A stretch of DNA of 64,000 bases, taken from the NCBI GenBank assembly GCA_020850415.1, contig JADZER010000060.1, forward strand, positions 1 to 64,000, read 5' to 3'. This document shows positions 34,212-41,515 of this stretch, piece by piece. The stretch's first letter is position 1. Every line of letters begins with the position of its first letter. Made by a program: the position numbers and the translations under genes. The notes beneath the pieces were generated by a model. It did not search any database. It saw only the letters and a list, made by a program, of their open reading frames with translations, and was not told the origin of the DNA. The stretch comes from Phycisphaerales bacterium. GTDB lineage: Bacteria; Planctomycetota; Phycisphaerae; Phycisphaerales; UBA1924.

Positions 34212-35348
34212 TTAGGTCCCGCCGCCGCCGGCCTTGATGCGTCCGATGAGCGTGGAGGACTTGACCTCGACGCCCTTGAGGATGCTCTCGAGCGCGTCGC
34301 GGTTTGGTGCGAAGCCGCGGGCGGTCTGGAGGTCGATCCACTCCTTCTCGACCAGCTCGGCGAGGGCCATGGTGAAGTTCTGCATGCCCTCGGACTTGGA
34401 GCCGGAGATGATGGAGGGCAGGTCGGCGTCCTCGCACTCGCGGATCTTCTCGCGGACGACGGGGGAGTTGAGCAGCACCTCGCAGGCGGGGACGATCTTG
34501 GTCTCGAAGGTCGCGACCGACGGGATGAGCTTCTGGGCGCAGACGGCGCGGAGGGTGTTGGCCAGGGACGAGCGGATGAAGCTGCGCTCGCTGGGCGGGA
34601 AGAACTCGAGCATGCGGTTGAGGCTCTGCATGGTGTCGGCGGTGTGGAGGGTGGCGAAGACGAGGTGGCCGGTCTCTGCGGCCTGGATGCCGGCGAGCAC
34701 GGTCTCGGCGTCGCGCATCTCACCGATGAAGATGATGTCGGGGTCCTGGCGGACGGCGTAGCGCAGGGCGGTCTTGAAGCTGTCGACATCGATGCCGACC
34801 TCGCGCTGGGAGATGATCGCCTTCTTGGGCGTGAAGCGGTACTCGATGGGGTCCTCGACCGTGATGATGTTGACATCCTCGGTCTGGTTGAGCTGCTCGA
34901 TCATGGCGGCGAGGGTGGAGCTCTTGCCGCAGCCGGTCACGCCGCAGATCAGGACCAGGCCGTCGGGGCTCTCACGCACGATCTTGGCGTAGATGGGCGG
35001 GAGGTGCAGCTCGGCGTAGCTGGGGATCTCGGCCTTGACGCGCCGGGCGGCGGCGTGGATGTGGTTGCCGGAGCGGAACAGGTCGATGCGGAATCGGTCG
35101 CCGTCGGGCAGGTGCCAGGCGAAGTCCAGGTTGCCGGACTCGACGAAGCGCTTCTTCTGGACATCGCTGAGCAGCGGGTCGAACAGGTGGTCGCACTCTT
35201 CTTCGGTCAGCGGGGGGGCGTCGATGTGCTTGAGGCGTCCGCCGATGCGGTAGACCGGCGGCAGGCCGACCTTGATGTGGAGGTCCGAAGCGTCGAGTCG
35301 CTTCATGGAGGCCAGGAGGCGCTGGATGGTCAGGCCGCCGGAGATCAT
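34212..35348 (-). CDS. pilT: Type IV pilus retraction ATPase, PilT/PilU family
   Basis: Hexameric ATPase that depolymerises type IV pili. 378 aa. Walker [10 protein letters not shown], Asp box ITVEDPIEY, Walker [12 protein letters not shown], His box FATLHTADT, and the N-terminal [12 protein letters not shown]. The AIRNLIRE motif of classical PilT is not clearly present in the C-terminal part ([13 protein letters not shown] is), which fits PilU-like or divergent PilT. AAAGGAG is 6 nt before the ATG. No pilin or other pil gene in the window. Confidence 0.9.
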   Translation of the reverse strand: MISGGLTIQRLLASMKRLDASDLHIKVGLPPVYRIGGRLKHIDAPPLTEEECDHLFDPLLSDVQKKRFVESGNLDFAWHLPDGDRFRIDLFRSGNHIHAAARRVKAEIPSYAELHLPPIYAKIVRESPDGLVLICGVTGCGKSSTLAAMIEQLNQTEDVNIITVEDPIEYRFTPKKAIISQREVGIDVDSFKTALRYAVRQDPDIIFIGEMRDAETVLAGIQAAETGHLVFATLHTADTMQSLNRMLEFFPPSERSFIRSSLANTLRAVCAQKLIPSVATFETKIVPACEVLLNSPVVREKIRECEDADLPSIISGSKSEGMQNFTMALAELVEKEWIDLQTARGFAPNRDALESILKGVEVKSSTLIGRIKAGGGGT

Positions 35349-35380
35349 GGAGAGCTCCTTTCTGGATATTCAACTCAATT

Positions 35381-35386
35381 ATTGTA
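35381..35386 (-). promoter_or_regulatory. Candidate -10 box of pilT
   Basis: TACAAT on the minus strand, 32 nt before the pilT ATG, in the only AT-rich part of the gap. No clear -35. Confidence 0.4.
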
Positions 35387-35419
35387 GCGACTCGGAGCGC
35401 CGGGCCCGCGCGGCGCGCG

Positions 35420-35451
35420 AAAAAACGCCGCGGGTATGGCTCCCGCGGCGT
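35420..35451 (-). terminator. Intrinsic terminator after tRNA-Ala
   Basis: Perfect 10-bp stem (35425-35434 with 35442-35451, loop 7 nt) followed on the minus strand by six T (35420-35425). It lies 10 nt after the tRNA 3' end. Confidence 0.92.
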
Positions 35452-35460
35452 CTGGATGAG

Positions 35461-35533
35461 TGGAGCGAAGGGGAGTCGAACCCCTGACCTCATCATTGCG
35501 AACGATGCGCTCTACCAACTGAGCTACCGCCCC
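35461..35533 (-). tRNA. tRNA-Ala (anticodon CGC)
   Basis: 73 nt cloverleaf. Acceptor GGGGCGG / TCGCTCC with the G3:U70 wobble pair that identifies tRNA-Ala, D-arm GCTC...GAGC, anticodon stem CATCG / TGATG with loop TTCGCAA (anticodon CGC, reads GCG), T-arm AGGGG-TTCGACT-CCCCT, discriminator A. CCA is not encoded. Confidence 0.96.
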
Positions 35534-35558
35534 GGCGACGACCTCTCGGTCGGGCGGA

Positions 35559-35589
35559 AGTATACCCCTCGCGCGGGGCGGTCCGGCAA
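35559..35589 (-). promoter_or_regulatory. Candidate tRNA-Ala promoter
   Basis: Minus strand TTGCCG (35584-35589) and TATACT (35559-35564) with a 19-nt spacer, 25 nt upstream of the tRNA. Confidence 0.6.
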
Positions 35590-35628
35590 GCTTGGGCGGA
35601 TTGCGATCGGCGGCGTGGGGCGGGTCGA

Positions 35629-35658
35629 TTGACAATGAGAATCCATTCTCAATAAGAT
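35629..35658 (+). promoter_or_regulatory. Metal-operon promoter with Fur-family operator
   Basis: TTGACA (35629-35634), an 18-nt spacer, TAAGAT (35653-35658). The spacer is almost filled by the perfect inverted repeat TGAGAAT-CC-ATTCTCA (35636-35651), a Fur-superfamily type box (7-2-7 instead of the common 7-1-7). Repressor bound there would block polymerase. Given the genes, a zinc-sensing Zur is the best guess. Confidence 0.8.
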
Positions 35659-35696
35659 GCCGGTGCCCCGATCGGGGCGTTCCGGGAGTGGACGGC

Positions 35697-36656
35697 ATGC
35701 ATCGAGCGGTGTTGTGGGCGTCGGGGGTGGTGCTGGTCGTGGTGCTGTTCGCGCTCGGGTGCGGGCAGGGGGCCGGTCCGGGGGAGTCGGCCCGGGAGCC
35801 CGGGCCCGTTCGGGTGGTGGTGAGCATCCCGCCGCTGGAGGGGCTGTGCCGGGCGCTGCTGCCCGCGGACGCCGAGGTCCGGGTGCTGGTCCGGCCCGGG
35901 CAGTCGCCGCACGGCTTTGAGCCGACCCCGAGCGACATCGCGGCGATCGCGAAGGCCGATCTGGTGGTGATGGTGGGGCTGGGGATCGAGGCTCGGCTGC
36001 CCCGCTCGGCCAGGGAGGGCGCGCGGGTGGTGGTGATGGCCGACGCTCTGGGCATCGGGGGCGGACACGACGAGGCCGGGCACGAGGGTCACGACCATGC
36101 GCACGGCGTGGGGGTCGAGGACCCTCACCTGTGGATCGACCCCGGGCTGGTCGGGGCGTTCCTCCCGGCGCTGGCCGAGCGGGTGCGCTTGGCGATGGAG
36201 CGGGCCGGGGCGTCGGTTGCCGAGCTGGACGCGTTGGGCGGGAAGCTCGAACAGACGACCCGTGCGGTGGGCGCGGTTGACGCGGAGTACCGGGAGAAGC
36301 TCGGGTCGCTCGCCGGGGTCGCGATCGTGACCCAGCACGCGGCGTGGTCGCGATTGGCCGACCGGTACGGGCTGGTGATCGCGGGGGTGATCCAGGTTGC
36401 GGATGAGGGCGAGCCGACGCCGGGGCACATCGCGGAGGTGGTGGGCGCGGCGCGGGCGCAGGGCGCGAGGGCGGTGTTCACGGAGGCGCAGCTGGACGCG
36501 GTGATCGCCGAGCGGGTGGCGGGGCAGATCGGGGTGCCGGTCGGGAAGCTCGACCCGCTGGGCCAGGGAGACTGGGGCGCGATGATGCGCGGAAACCTGG
36601 AGGAGCTGGTTCGGACTATTGGTGGCGGCGGGGGTGGTGGTGGGGGTGGCGGGTGA
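35697..36656 (+). CDS. znuA: Zinc/manganese ABC transporter substrate-binding lipoprotein
   Basis: Cluster 9 metal-binding lipoprotein. 319 aa, lipobox LFALGCGQG (Cys ~22). Metal ligands: His in QSPHGFEPTP, His in EDPHLWIDPG, His in TQHAAWSRLADRYGL and an acidic residue in FTEAQLD. Three His plus a His-rich loop (HDEAGHEGHDHAHG, ~residues 123-137) favour zinc over manganese. The protein ends in a run of ~12 glycines, unusual for the family. First gene of znuA-znuC-znuB under the Fur-type operator; the stop overlaps the znuC GTG start. Confidence 0.88.
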   Translation: MHRAVLWASGVVLVVVLFALGCGQGAGPGESAREPGPVRVVVSIPPLEGLCRALLPADAEVRVLVRPGQSPHGFEPTPSDIAAIAKADLVVMVGLGIEARLPRSAREGARVVVMADALGIGGGHDEAGHEGHDHAHGVGVEDPHLWIDPGLVGAFLPALAERVRLAMERAGASVAELDALGGKLEQTTRAVGAVDAEYREKLGSLAGVAIVTQHAAWSRLADRYGLVIAGVIQVADEGEPTPGHIAEVVGAARAQGARAVFTEAQLDAVIAERVAGQIGVPVGKLDPLGQGDWGAMMRGNLEELVRTIGGGGGGGGGGG

Positions 36657-37603
36657 GCGCCCCGGCGGTCGAGCCCGGGGGCGCGGCGATCGAATTCGAC
36701 CGGGTGAGCCACACCTACGAGGGGTCGGCGGGGCCGACGCTCCGGGAGATCACGCTGCGCGTCGAGCCGGGGGAGCGGCTGGGGATCCTGGGCCCGAACG
36801 GGGCGGGCAAGACCACGCTGGTGCGCATCGCCCTGGGCTTGCTGACCGCGAGCGGGGGGTCGGTCCGGGTGTTCGGGCGGACGCCGACGGAGGCGAGACA
36901 GGCGCGGTGGATCGGGTATGTGCCGCAGCGGTCGACGGCGGAGGTGGCATTCCCCTTCAGCGTGCGCCAGGTGGTGGGGATGCCGGCGGCGGTGGGTCTG
37001 CGCCCGTGGCGTCGGTCGGGGCCGGGTGCGCGCCGGGCGGTGGAGCACGCGCTGATGCTGACCGGGTGCGACGGCTTCGCGGACATGCCGATCGGGCGGG
37101 CCTCGGGGGGGCAGCTGCAGCGGGCGTTGATCGCGCGGGCGTTGGCGGCCGAGCCCCGGCTGCTGGTGCTGGACGAGCCGACGATCGGGATTGACGCGGC
37201 GGGGCAGCAGCAGTTCGCGGCGATGCTCGCGCATGTGCAGGACGAGCTGGGGGTGACGGTGGTGATCGTGACGCACGACCTCCGGACGATCGCGGCGGGG
37301 TGCGACAGGGTCGCGTGCCTGCAGCGGACGCTGCACGCGCATGTGTCGCCCGAGGGGCTGACGCCGGCGGTGCTGGCCGAGGTCTTCCGGCACGAGGTGG
37401 AGGGGATTTTCGGCGAGGTGCACATCGACGCGCACCGCGCCGCTGAGTGTACCGACCCCGGGCACGAGCACCCGGCGGACCAGCACGGGCACGGGGGGCA
37501 CGCGGGGCACGCCCACGGGGGCGGTGGGCACGATTGCGGGTGCGAGGGGCACGGCGGGGGCGGGGCGGACGCCGGGAAGGGGGGCGGGCGTGCGCACGGT
37601 TGA
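36653..37603 (+). CDS. znuC: Metal ABC transporter ATP-binding protein
   Basis: ATPase of the znu/mnt-type importer. 316 aa, GTG start overlapping the znuA stop. Walker A LGPNGAGKTT, signature RASGGQLQRALIARAL, Walker B LLVLDEPTIGID, H-loop VIVTHDL. The last ~65 residues are a His/Gly-rich tail (HGHGGHAGHAHGGGGHD) that probably buffers metal. The tail overlaps the start of znuB. Confidence 0.9.
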   Translation: MSAPAVEPGGAAIEFDRVSHTYEGSAGPTLREITLRVEPGERLGILGPNGAGKTTLVRIALGLLTASGGSVRVFGRTPTEARQARWIGYVPQRSTAEVAFPFSVRQVVGMPAAVGLRPWRRSGPGARRAVEHALMLTGCDGFADMPIGRASGGQLQRALIARALAAEPRLLVLDEPTIGIDAAGQQQFAAMLAHVQDELGVTVVIVTHDLRTIAAGCDRVACLQRTLHAHVSPEGLTPAVLAEVFRHEVEGIFGEVHIDAHRAAECTDPGHEHPADQHGHGGHAGHAHGGGGHDCGCEGHGGGGADAGKGGGRAHG

Positions 37604-38468
37604 CTACCTCTTCGGGTCGCCCGAGACGGCGGCGTTGTTCTGGCCGGCGGTGGTGGTGGGCCTGCTGGTCGCGCTGCTCTGCGCGGTGCTGAGCCCGGTG
37701 GTGGTGCTCAGGCGGATGAGCTTCATCGGGCAGGGCGTGAGCCACGCGGCGTTCGCGGGCGTCGGCCTCGCGATGGCGATCGGGCTGGGCGCGGGCGAGT
37801 CGGGGGACTGGCGGGTGCTGGCGGTGGTGGCGATGACCTGCGCGGGCGCGGCGCTGGGGATCGCGTCGCTCTCGGACCGCAAGGGCGTGAACGCCGACAC
37901 GGCGATCGGGATCGTGCTGGTGGCGGCGATGGCGGCGGGGTTCATCCTGATCCAGCACGCCAGCGCGGCGATGCGGGCGCGGGGGCAGACCCCCGGCTTC
38001 GGCGTCGAGAGCGTGCTGTTCGGGTCGGTGCTCGCGGTGCGCTGGGGCGATGCCGCGGTCGCGGGGGCGGTGGTGGCGGCCGAGCTGGCGGTGCTGTGGG
38101 CGCGCCGGCGGGCGATGTTGTTCTGGGCGTTCGACGAGGTCGGGGCGGCGTCGTGCGGCGTCCGGGTGGGCGTGGCGAGGACGCTGCTGCTGGTGATGCT
38201 GGCGATGGCGATCGTCGTGACGATGCGCCTGGCCGGCGTGGTGCTGGCGACGGCGCTGCTGGTGCTGCCCGGGGCGACGGCGCTCCGCTGCAGCGCGCGG
38301 TGGTGGCCGGTGGTGGTGGTGAGCGCGCTGGTGGGGGTGCTGGGGGTGGCGGTGGGGCTGGTGGTGAGCTTCGAGCTCGACTGGCCCCCCGGGCCGGCGA
38401 TCGTTCTGGTGCAGGTGGGGGCGTACACGGTGGTGCGGGTGGTCGGGGGCCTTCCGCGCCGCGCCTGA
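37590..38468 (+). CDS. znuB: Metal ABC transporter permease
   Basis: Membrane component of the metal importer. 292 aa from a GTG at 37590, overlapping znuC by 14 nt; MRTVDYLFG... fits the family N-terminus. Eight or nine hydrophobic segments, with PVVVLRRMSFIGQGVSHAAFAGVGLA, the conserved cytoplasmic loop of the family (usually R.M...GDALSHAV). Nothing odd besides the start overlap. Confidence 0.9.
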   Translation: MRTVDYLFGSPETAALFWPAVVVGLLVALLCAVLSPVVVLRRMSFIGQGVSHAAFAGVGLAMAIGLGAGESGDWRVLAVVAMTCAGAALGIASLSDRKGVNADTAIGIVLVAAMAAGFILIQHASAAMRARGQTPGFGVESVLFGSVLAVRWGDAAVAGAVVAAELAVLWARRRAMLFWAFDEVGAASCGVRVGVARTLLLVMLAMAIVVTMRLAGVVLATALLVLPGATALRCSARWWPVVVVSALVGVLGVAVGLVVSFELDWPPGPAIVLVQVGAYTVVRVVGGLPRRA

Positions 38469-38476
38469 CGGGTTTG

Positions 38477-38530
38477 AGGGGCCCGGGGGGGGTCGGAGGG
38501 GTCGGAGGGGTCGGGGGGGTTGGGGGTTGG
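38477..38530 (+). repeat. G-tract repeat, G-quadruplex-capable
   Basis: GGTCGGAGG-type units in tandem between znuB and the sigma gene give six closely spaced G-runs of 3-8, with loops of 2-5 nt. It fits a G4 motif on the coding strand. The remaining gap (38531-38627) shows nothing certain. Confidence 0.6.
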
Positions 38531-38627
38531 CCGGTTCGGCGTCGCCCGGCGGGTGGGGGCGCGGGCCTCGGGTGGGATTTCTCCGACACGGGGAACCCGG
38601 CGGGGTTCTCGCGCATTGTGTGTGGCA

Positions 38628-39209
38628 ATGACGCAGGCAGTCTGGACCATCCAAGCCGCTTCGGAGCCCGGGTCGGGGGGCCTGGCGCCGTGCCCGGACT
38701 CGGCGTTGGCGGCCCGGGCGGCCGGGGACCCCGAGCAGTTCGGCGTGCTCTACCGGAGGCACTTTGGGGCGGTGGCCGGGTACCTCTACCGGCGCACGGG
38801 CGACGCGGCCTTGGCCGAGGACCTCGCGGCGGACACCTTTCTGGCGGCATGGGAGGCGCTGCCCAGGTACCGGGACTCGGGGGCCCCGTTCCGGGCGTGG
38901 CTGCTGCGGATCGCGACGAACCGGGCGAACCTGGCGGCCCGTCGCGAGCGGCTGCGCCGGCGGGTGGTCGGGCTGCTGGGCCGGGCGTCGGCGCCGGAGC
39001 GCGACGCCGATACGGGGGAGTTGTACGAGGCGCTGGGCAGGCTGCGGGCCGATCATCAGACGGTGATCGCGCTGGTGCATCTTGAGGGGCTGAGCGTCGA
39101 GCAGACCGCGCAGGTGCTCGGCGTGGCGGGGGGCACCGTGAAGTCGCGGCTGCACCGGGCGAGAGAGGCGCTGCGCGGCGAGCTGGCACGAACAGGAGGC
39201 CGCCCATGA
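38628..39209 (+). CDS. ECF-type RNA polymerase sigma factor
   Basis: Sigma-70 family, group IV. 193 aa. Region 2 (LYRRHFGAVAGYLYRRTGDAALAEDLAADTF, then PFRAWLLRIATNRA) and region 4 (LRADHQTVIALVHLEGLSVEQTAQVLG, GGTVKSRLHRAREAL) are clear. No SD before the ATG. The stop overlaps the start of the next gene (ATGA), so sigma and membrane partner are coupled, as is usual for ECF sigma/anti-sigma pairs. Confidence 0.9.
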   Translation: MTQAVWTIQAASEPGSGGLAPCPDSALAARAAGDPEQFGVLYRRHFGAVAGYLYRRTGDAALAEDLAADTFLAAWEALPRYRDSGAPFRAWLLRIATNRANLAARRERLRRRVVGLLGRASAPERDADTGELYEALGRLRADHQTVIALVHLEGLSVEQTAQVLGVAGGTVKSRLHRAREALRGELARTGGRP

Positions 39210-39727
39210 GGACGCGCGCACACCACACGAACGACGGCGCCGACCGGCGCATGAACGAGCTGCTCGAGCGGGCGCGGGGGCGCGCCTGGCCGGGCCCGGA
39301 CCAATCACCCAGGGTCGAGGAATTCCTGAGAGGTATCACCATGCACGCACGACCGAAGTTCACGCTCACCCGTTCGGCCATCCTCCTCGTCGGTATCGGC
39401 GCGGTGGCGGGGGGCAGCCTGGCGGCCGCCGTCACGCACACGATCATGAACCGCCGCGCGGTCCTGATCACCGACGACGGCACCCGGTACGATCTCGAGC
39501 TCGTCGAGTCGGGCGAGGGCGCGTCGGGCACCTTCGTCGCCGAGGACGGCACGGTGTTCAGCGTCAACACCGCCGAGGGGGACGGCCAGCAGCAGGTGAC
39601 GGTGGATGTGAACGCGCCCAACGGCGGTACTTCGACCGTCATCCTCGACGATGGTTCGGCGCCGAGCGTGCGGACCGAGCCGGGGCAGGACGCGCAGATC
39701 CGGATCATCAAGCCCACCGGCGAGTGA
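39206..39727 (+). CDS. Putative sigma-factor partner, single-pass membrane protein
   Basis: Not recognised by sequence. 173 aa. A short N-terminal cytoplasmic part (~1-50) with ADRRMNELLERARGRAW, one membrane helix (~53-78, SAILLVGIGAVAGGSLAAAV), and an acidic Gly/Thr-rich extracytoplasmic part ending in GQDAQIRIIKPTGE. Position, overlap with the sigma gene and topology fit an anti-sigma factor, but the usual zinc anti-sigma HxxxCxxC motif is absent. Confidence 0.65.
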   Translation: MRTRAHHTNDGADRRMNELLERARGRAWPGPDQSPRVEEFLRGITMHARPKFTLTRSAILLVGIGAVAGGSLAAAVTHTIMNRRAVLITDDGTRYDLELVESGEGASGTFVAEDGTVFSVNTAEGDGQQQVTVDVNAPNGGTSTVILDDGSAPSVRTEPGQDAQIRIIKPTGE

Positions 39728-39795
39728 GCCCCCGCGTCGGCGATCAGAGCCTTCGGCGTGGGGCGGGTGATTCGACCCTCCCGCACACGCGGTCC

Positions 39796-39830
39796 GGCCC
39801 GGCGGGACGAGTCCCGCCGGGCCTTGCCTT
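39796..39830 (+). terminator. Intrinsic terminator after sigma operon
   Basis: Near-perfect 12-13-bp stem (39796-39808 with 39811-39823, tiny loop) followed by TTGCCTT. About 70 nt past the stop of the membrane partner gene. Confidence 0.75.
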
Positions 39831-39864
39831 GCGCCGTACCATGCGGCGTCGAAGGGAGGCGCCC

Positions 39865-40050
39865 ATGAAGGCCGAGACGATGCTGGCGGAACTGAACCGG
39901 CTGCGCAAGGACCTGGACGAGGACCTCTCGGACCTCGAATGGCTGACGCTGCACCATGTCTTCTGCTTCGTGAGCTACAAGATGGGGGACTTCCAGGCGT
40001 ACCTGGACCAGCAGGCGTCGAAGGGGGCGTTCGAGGAGTTCGAGGGGTGA
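39865..40050 (+). CDS. Small protein of unknown function (61 aa)
   Basis: Not recognised. MKAETMLAELNRLRKDLDEDL is an amphipathic, coiled-coil-like helix; SDLEWLTLHHVFCFVSYKMGDFQAYLDQQASKGAFEEFEG follows. GGGAGG 5 nt upstream of the ATG and sensible composition support a real gene. It stands alone between a terminator and the 40-kb RNA-like locus. Confidence 0.75.
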   Translation: MKAETMLAELNRLRKDLDEDLSDLEWLTLHHVFCFVSYKMGDFQAYLDQQASKGAFEEFEG

Positions 40051-40312
40051 CCGGGTACCCCCCGGACGGCGCCAGAACCCGGGGACAATCCGGGAACAAA
40101 GCTCTTGGCGCGGCGTACAGAATGACGACAATGGGTACATCGCTGGATGAGGCCCGCTGAGGCGGCGGAGAACCCGCGAGCTAGGCTGGGCCAGGGCCGG
40201 CGACGACCGGGGCAGAAAGGCCCCGGGCGGTGAGCCCCGGGCGACGGCCCGGGGGGAATGAGGCCCGGCGGCGGCTGGGTACAGGCCGCGTCGGCTGGGA
40301 CGGCGCTTACCG

Positions 40313-40327
40313 AAGGAGGTGATCCAG
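40313..40327 (+). promoter_or_regulatory. Extended anti-16S (Shine-Dalgarno) sequence, 15 nt
   Basis: AAGGAGGTGATCCAG is the perfect complement of the usual bacterial 16S rRNA 3' tail over 15 bases, where normal ribosome binding sites match 4-7. Its GGAGG core is 7 nt before a GTG codon. Confidence 0.85.
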
Positions 40328-40365
40328 TGATCAAGTGTGACTGTACGAGAGGGCTGCGCCGCTAA
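40327..40365 (+). CDS. 12-codon micro-ORF behind an extreme SD
   Basis: GTG start and 12 codons giving MIKCDCTRGLRR, then TAA. Spacing to the GGAGG core is 7 nt. The TAA lies in the loop of a GCCGC / GCGGC hairpin. Two cysteines and a basic end could mean a peptide or only a ribosome docking site. No downstream gene on this strand, so a leader peptide role would concern RNA stability or termination. Confidence 0.5.
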   Translation: MIKCDCTRGLRR

Positions 40366-40399
40366 GCGGCAGCCGACGGGTTTGCCGTTGGTGCAGCCC
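40351..40399 (+). other. Competing stems around the micro-ORF stop
   Basis: GGGCTGC (40351-40357) can pair with GCAGCC at 40369-40374 or with GCAGCCC at 40393-40399, which are exclusive. This is the geometry of an attenuator. Between them GACGG / CCGTT forms a small stem. Confidence 0.45.
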
Positions 40400-40436
40400 G
40401 GTCAACAAGTCGACTCCTACGGAGATCGATCAAAGC

Positions 40437-40469
40437 GACCCCCGCCCGGTGAGCCGGGCGGGGGTCTTT
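40437..40469 (+). terminator. Intrinsic terminator of the 40-kb locus
   Basis: Perfect 13-bp stem (40437-40449 with 40454-40466, loop TGAG) followed by TTT and G. Short U-tract on the plus strand; also usable on the minus strand. Confidence 0.75.
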
Positions 40470-40480
40470 GCGTTGGGGGG

Positions 40481-40633
40481 GAAGGCATGAAGGCATGAAG
40501 GCACGGAGGCACGGAGGGGGAGACGAAGAGACGAAGAAACGAAGAGACGAAGAGACGAAGAGACGAAGAGACGAGGTGTGGGCGAGGCCTGCGAGCACTT
40601 CGTCTCTTCGTCTCTCAGTCTCTTCGTCTCTTC
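40481..40633. repeat. 8-bp repeat with long inverted arm
   Basis: Octamers throughout: GAAGGCAT/GAAGGCAC/GGAGGCAC (40481-40520), then seven GAGACGAA-type units (40519-40574), a 24-nt spacer, and the inverse GTCTCTTC/GTCTCTCA units (40599-40633). The two arms can form a stem of about 35 bp. The second arm ends 8 bp from the yebC stop, so it may act as a 3' stabiliser or terminator there. Confidence 0.85.
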
Positions 40634-40641
40634 CTGGACAA

Positions 40642-41403
40642 TCATCCCAGCTCGGCGAGCACCTCCGCGGGGATGTCCGCGTTGGTATAGACCTTCTGGA
40701 TGTCGTCGTTGTCTTCGAGGGCATCGACGAGGTTCAGGACCTTGCGGGCGTCGTCGGCGCTGACGGCGGCCATGTTGCCGGGGATCTTGGTGATCTCCGC
40801 GTCGGCGACCTCGATCCCCGCGGCCTCGATCGCGTCCTTGACGGTCGCGAAGTCCTGCGGCGTGGTGAGGATCGTCCACATGCCGGGGTCGTCCTCGCCG
40901 GGTTCGGGGCTCTCGACATCGTCGGCCCCCGCCTCGAGCGCGGCCTCCATGACCTTCTCCTCGGGGATGGCGCCGGGGATCATGATCCGGCCCCGGGTCT
41001 CGAACATGTAGCTGACGCACCCGCTCGGGCCGAGGTTGCCGCCGTACTTGGCGAAGGTGGAGCGGACATCGGGCGCGGTGCGGGCGCGGTTGTCGGTGAG
41101 GGCGTCGACGATGACGGCCACGCCGCCGGGGCCGTAGCCCTCGTAGGTGATGGTCTCGAAGGAGTCGCCCCCCGCGGCGCCTGCGCCCTTATCGATGGCC
41201 CGCTGGATGGTGTCCTTGGGCATGTTGGCGTACTTGGCCTCGTCGATGGCGTAGCGGAGGGCGAGGTTGGAGGTGGGGTCGCCCCCGCCGGTCCGTGCCG
41301 CGGCGATGATCGCGCGGGAGCACTTGGACCAGATCTTGCCCCGCTTCTTGTCCACCGCGGCTTTACGGTGCTTGATATTCGCCCATTTGCTGTGTCCGGC
41401 CAC
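40642..41403 (-). CDS. yebC: YebC/PmpR family transcriptional or translational regulator
   Basis: 253 aa, GTG start with GAGGAG 6 nt upstream. Family hallmarks: MAGHSKWANIKHRKAAVDKKRGK, GGGDPTSNLALRYAIDEAKYANMPKDTI, YEGYGPGGVAVIVDALTDNR, GGNLGPSGCVSYMF. YebC proteins act as DNA-binding regulators or as ribosome-associated factors that help polyproline translation. Single gene; the 3' end abuts the 8-bp repeat hairpin. A GC hairpin (41441-41452 with 41464-41474) fills the gap to the TPR gene. Confidence 0.94.
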   Translation of the reverse strand: MAGHSKWANIKHRKAAVDKKRGKIWSKCSRAIIAAARTGGGDPTSNLALRYAIDEAKYANMPKDTIQRAIDKGAGAAGGDSFETITYEGYGPGGVAVIVDALTDNRARTAPDVRSTFAKYGGNLGPSGCVSYMFETRGRIMIPGAIPEEKVMEAALEAGADDVESPEPGEDDPGMWTILTTPQDFATVKDAIEAAGIEVADAEITKIPGNMAAVSADDARKVLNLVDALEDNDDIQKVYTNADIPAEVLAELG

Positions 41404-41515
41404 GGTGGTCTCCTCTGCACGGCCGGGTGGCGCCCTGGGAGGGCCCGGCGGGGGGCATTGTTTCCCGCCGGCCCGGTGGGGGCGAGCGGGCTTGCGGGTT
41501 GCCTGTCACGCCGGG

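Larger units (their letters stand above)
40051..40436 (+). ncRNA. Candidate structured RNA, GC-rich hairpin series
   Basis: No usual gene fits here. From ~40205 there is a series of perfect hairpins: CCGGGGC / GCCCCGG around AGAAAG, then CCCCGGGC / GCCCGGGG around GACG, then a longer imperfect stem up to ~40300. A micro-ORF and a terminator follow on the plus strand. I found no RNase P, SRP, tmRNA or riboswitch signature. Ends and strand are inferred from the terminator. 40051-40200 shows nothing certain. Confidence 0.4.

Noticed and set aside
40313-40327. Fragment of a 16S rRNA gene in reverse
   Set aside because: Identity to the reverse 16S end stops after 15 bases; the following bases do not match the conserved 1492 region.
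40150-40330. TPP or other riboswitch, RNase P, SRP RNA, tmRNA
   Set aside because: CTGAG and GGGCC strings tempted a match, but the conserved cores of these RNAs are absent.
40481-40633. CRISPR array
   Set aside because: The repeat is an 8-bp microsatellite with no spacers and an inverted second arm; no cas genes.
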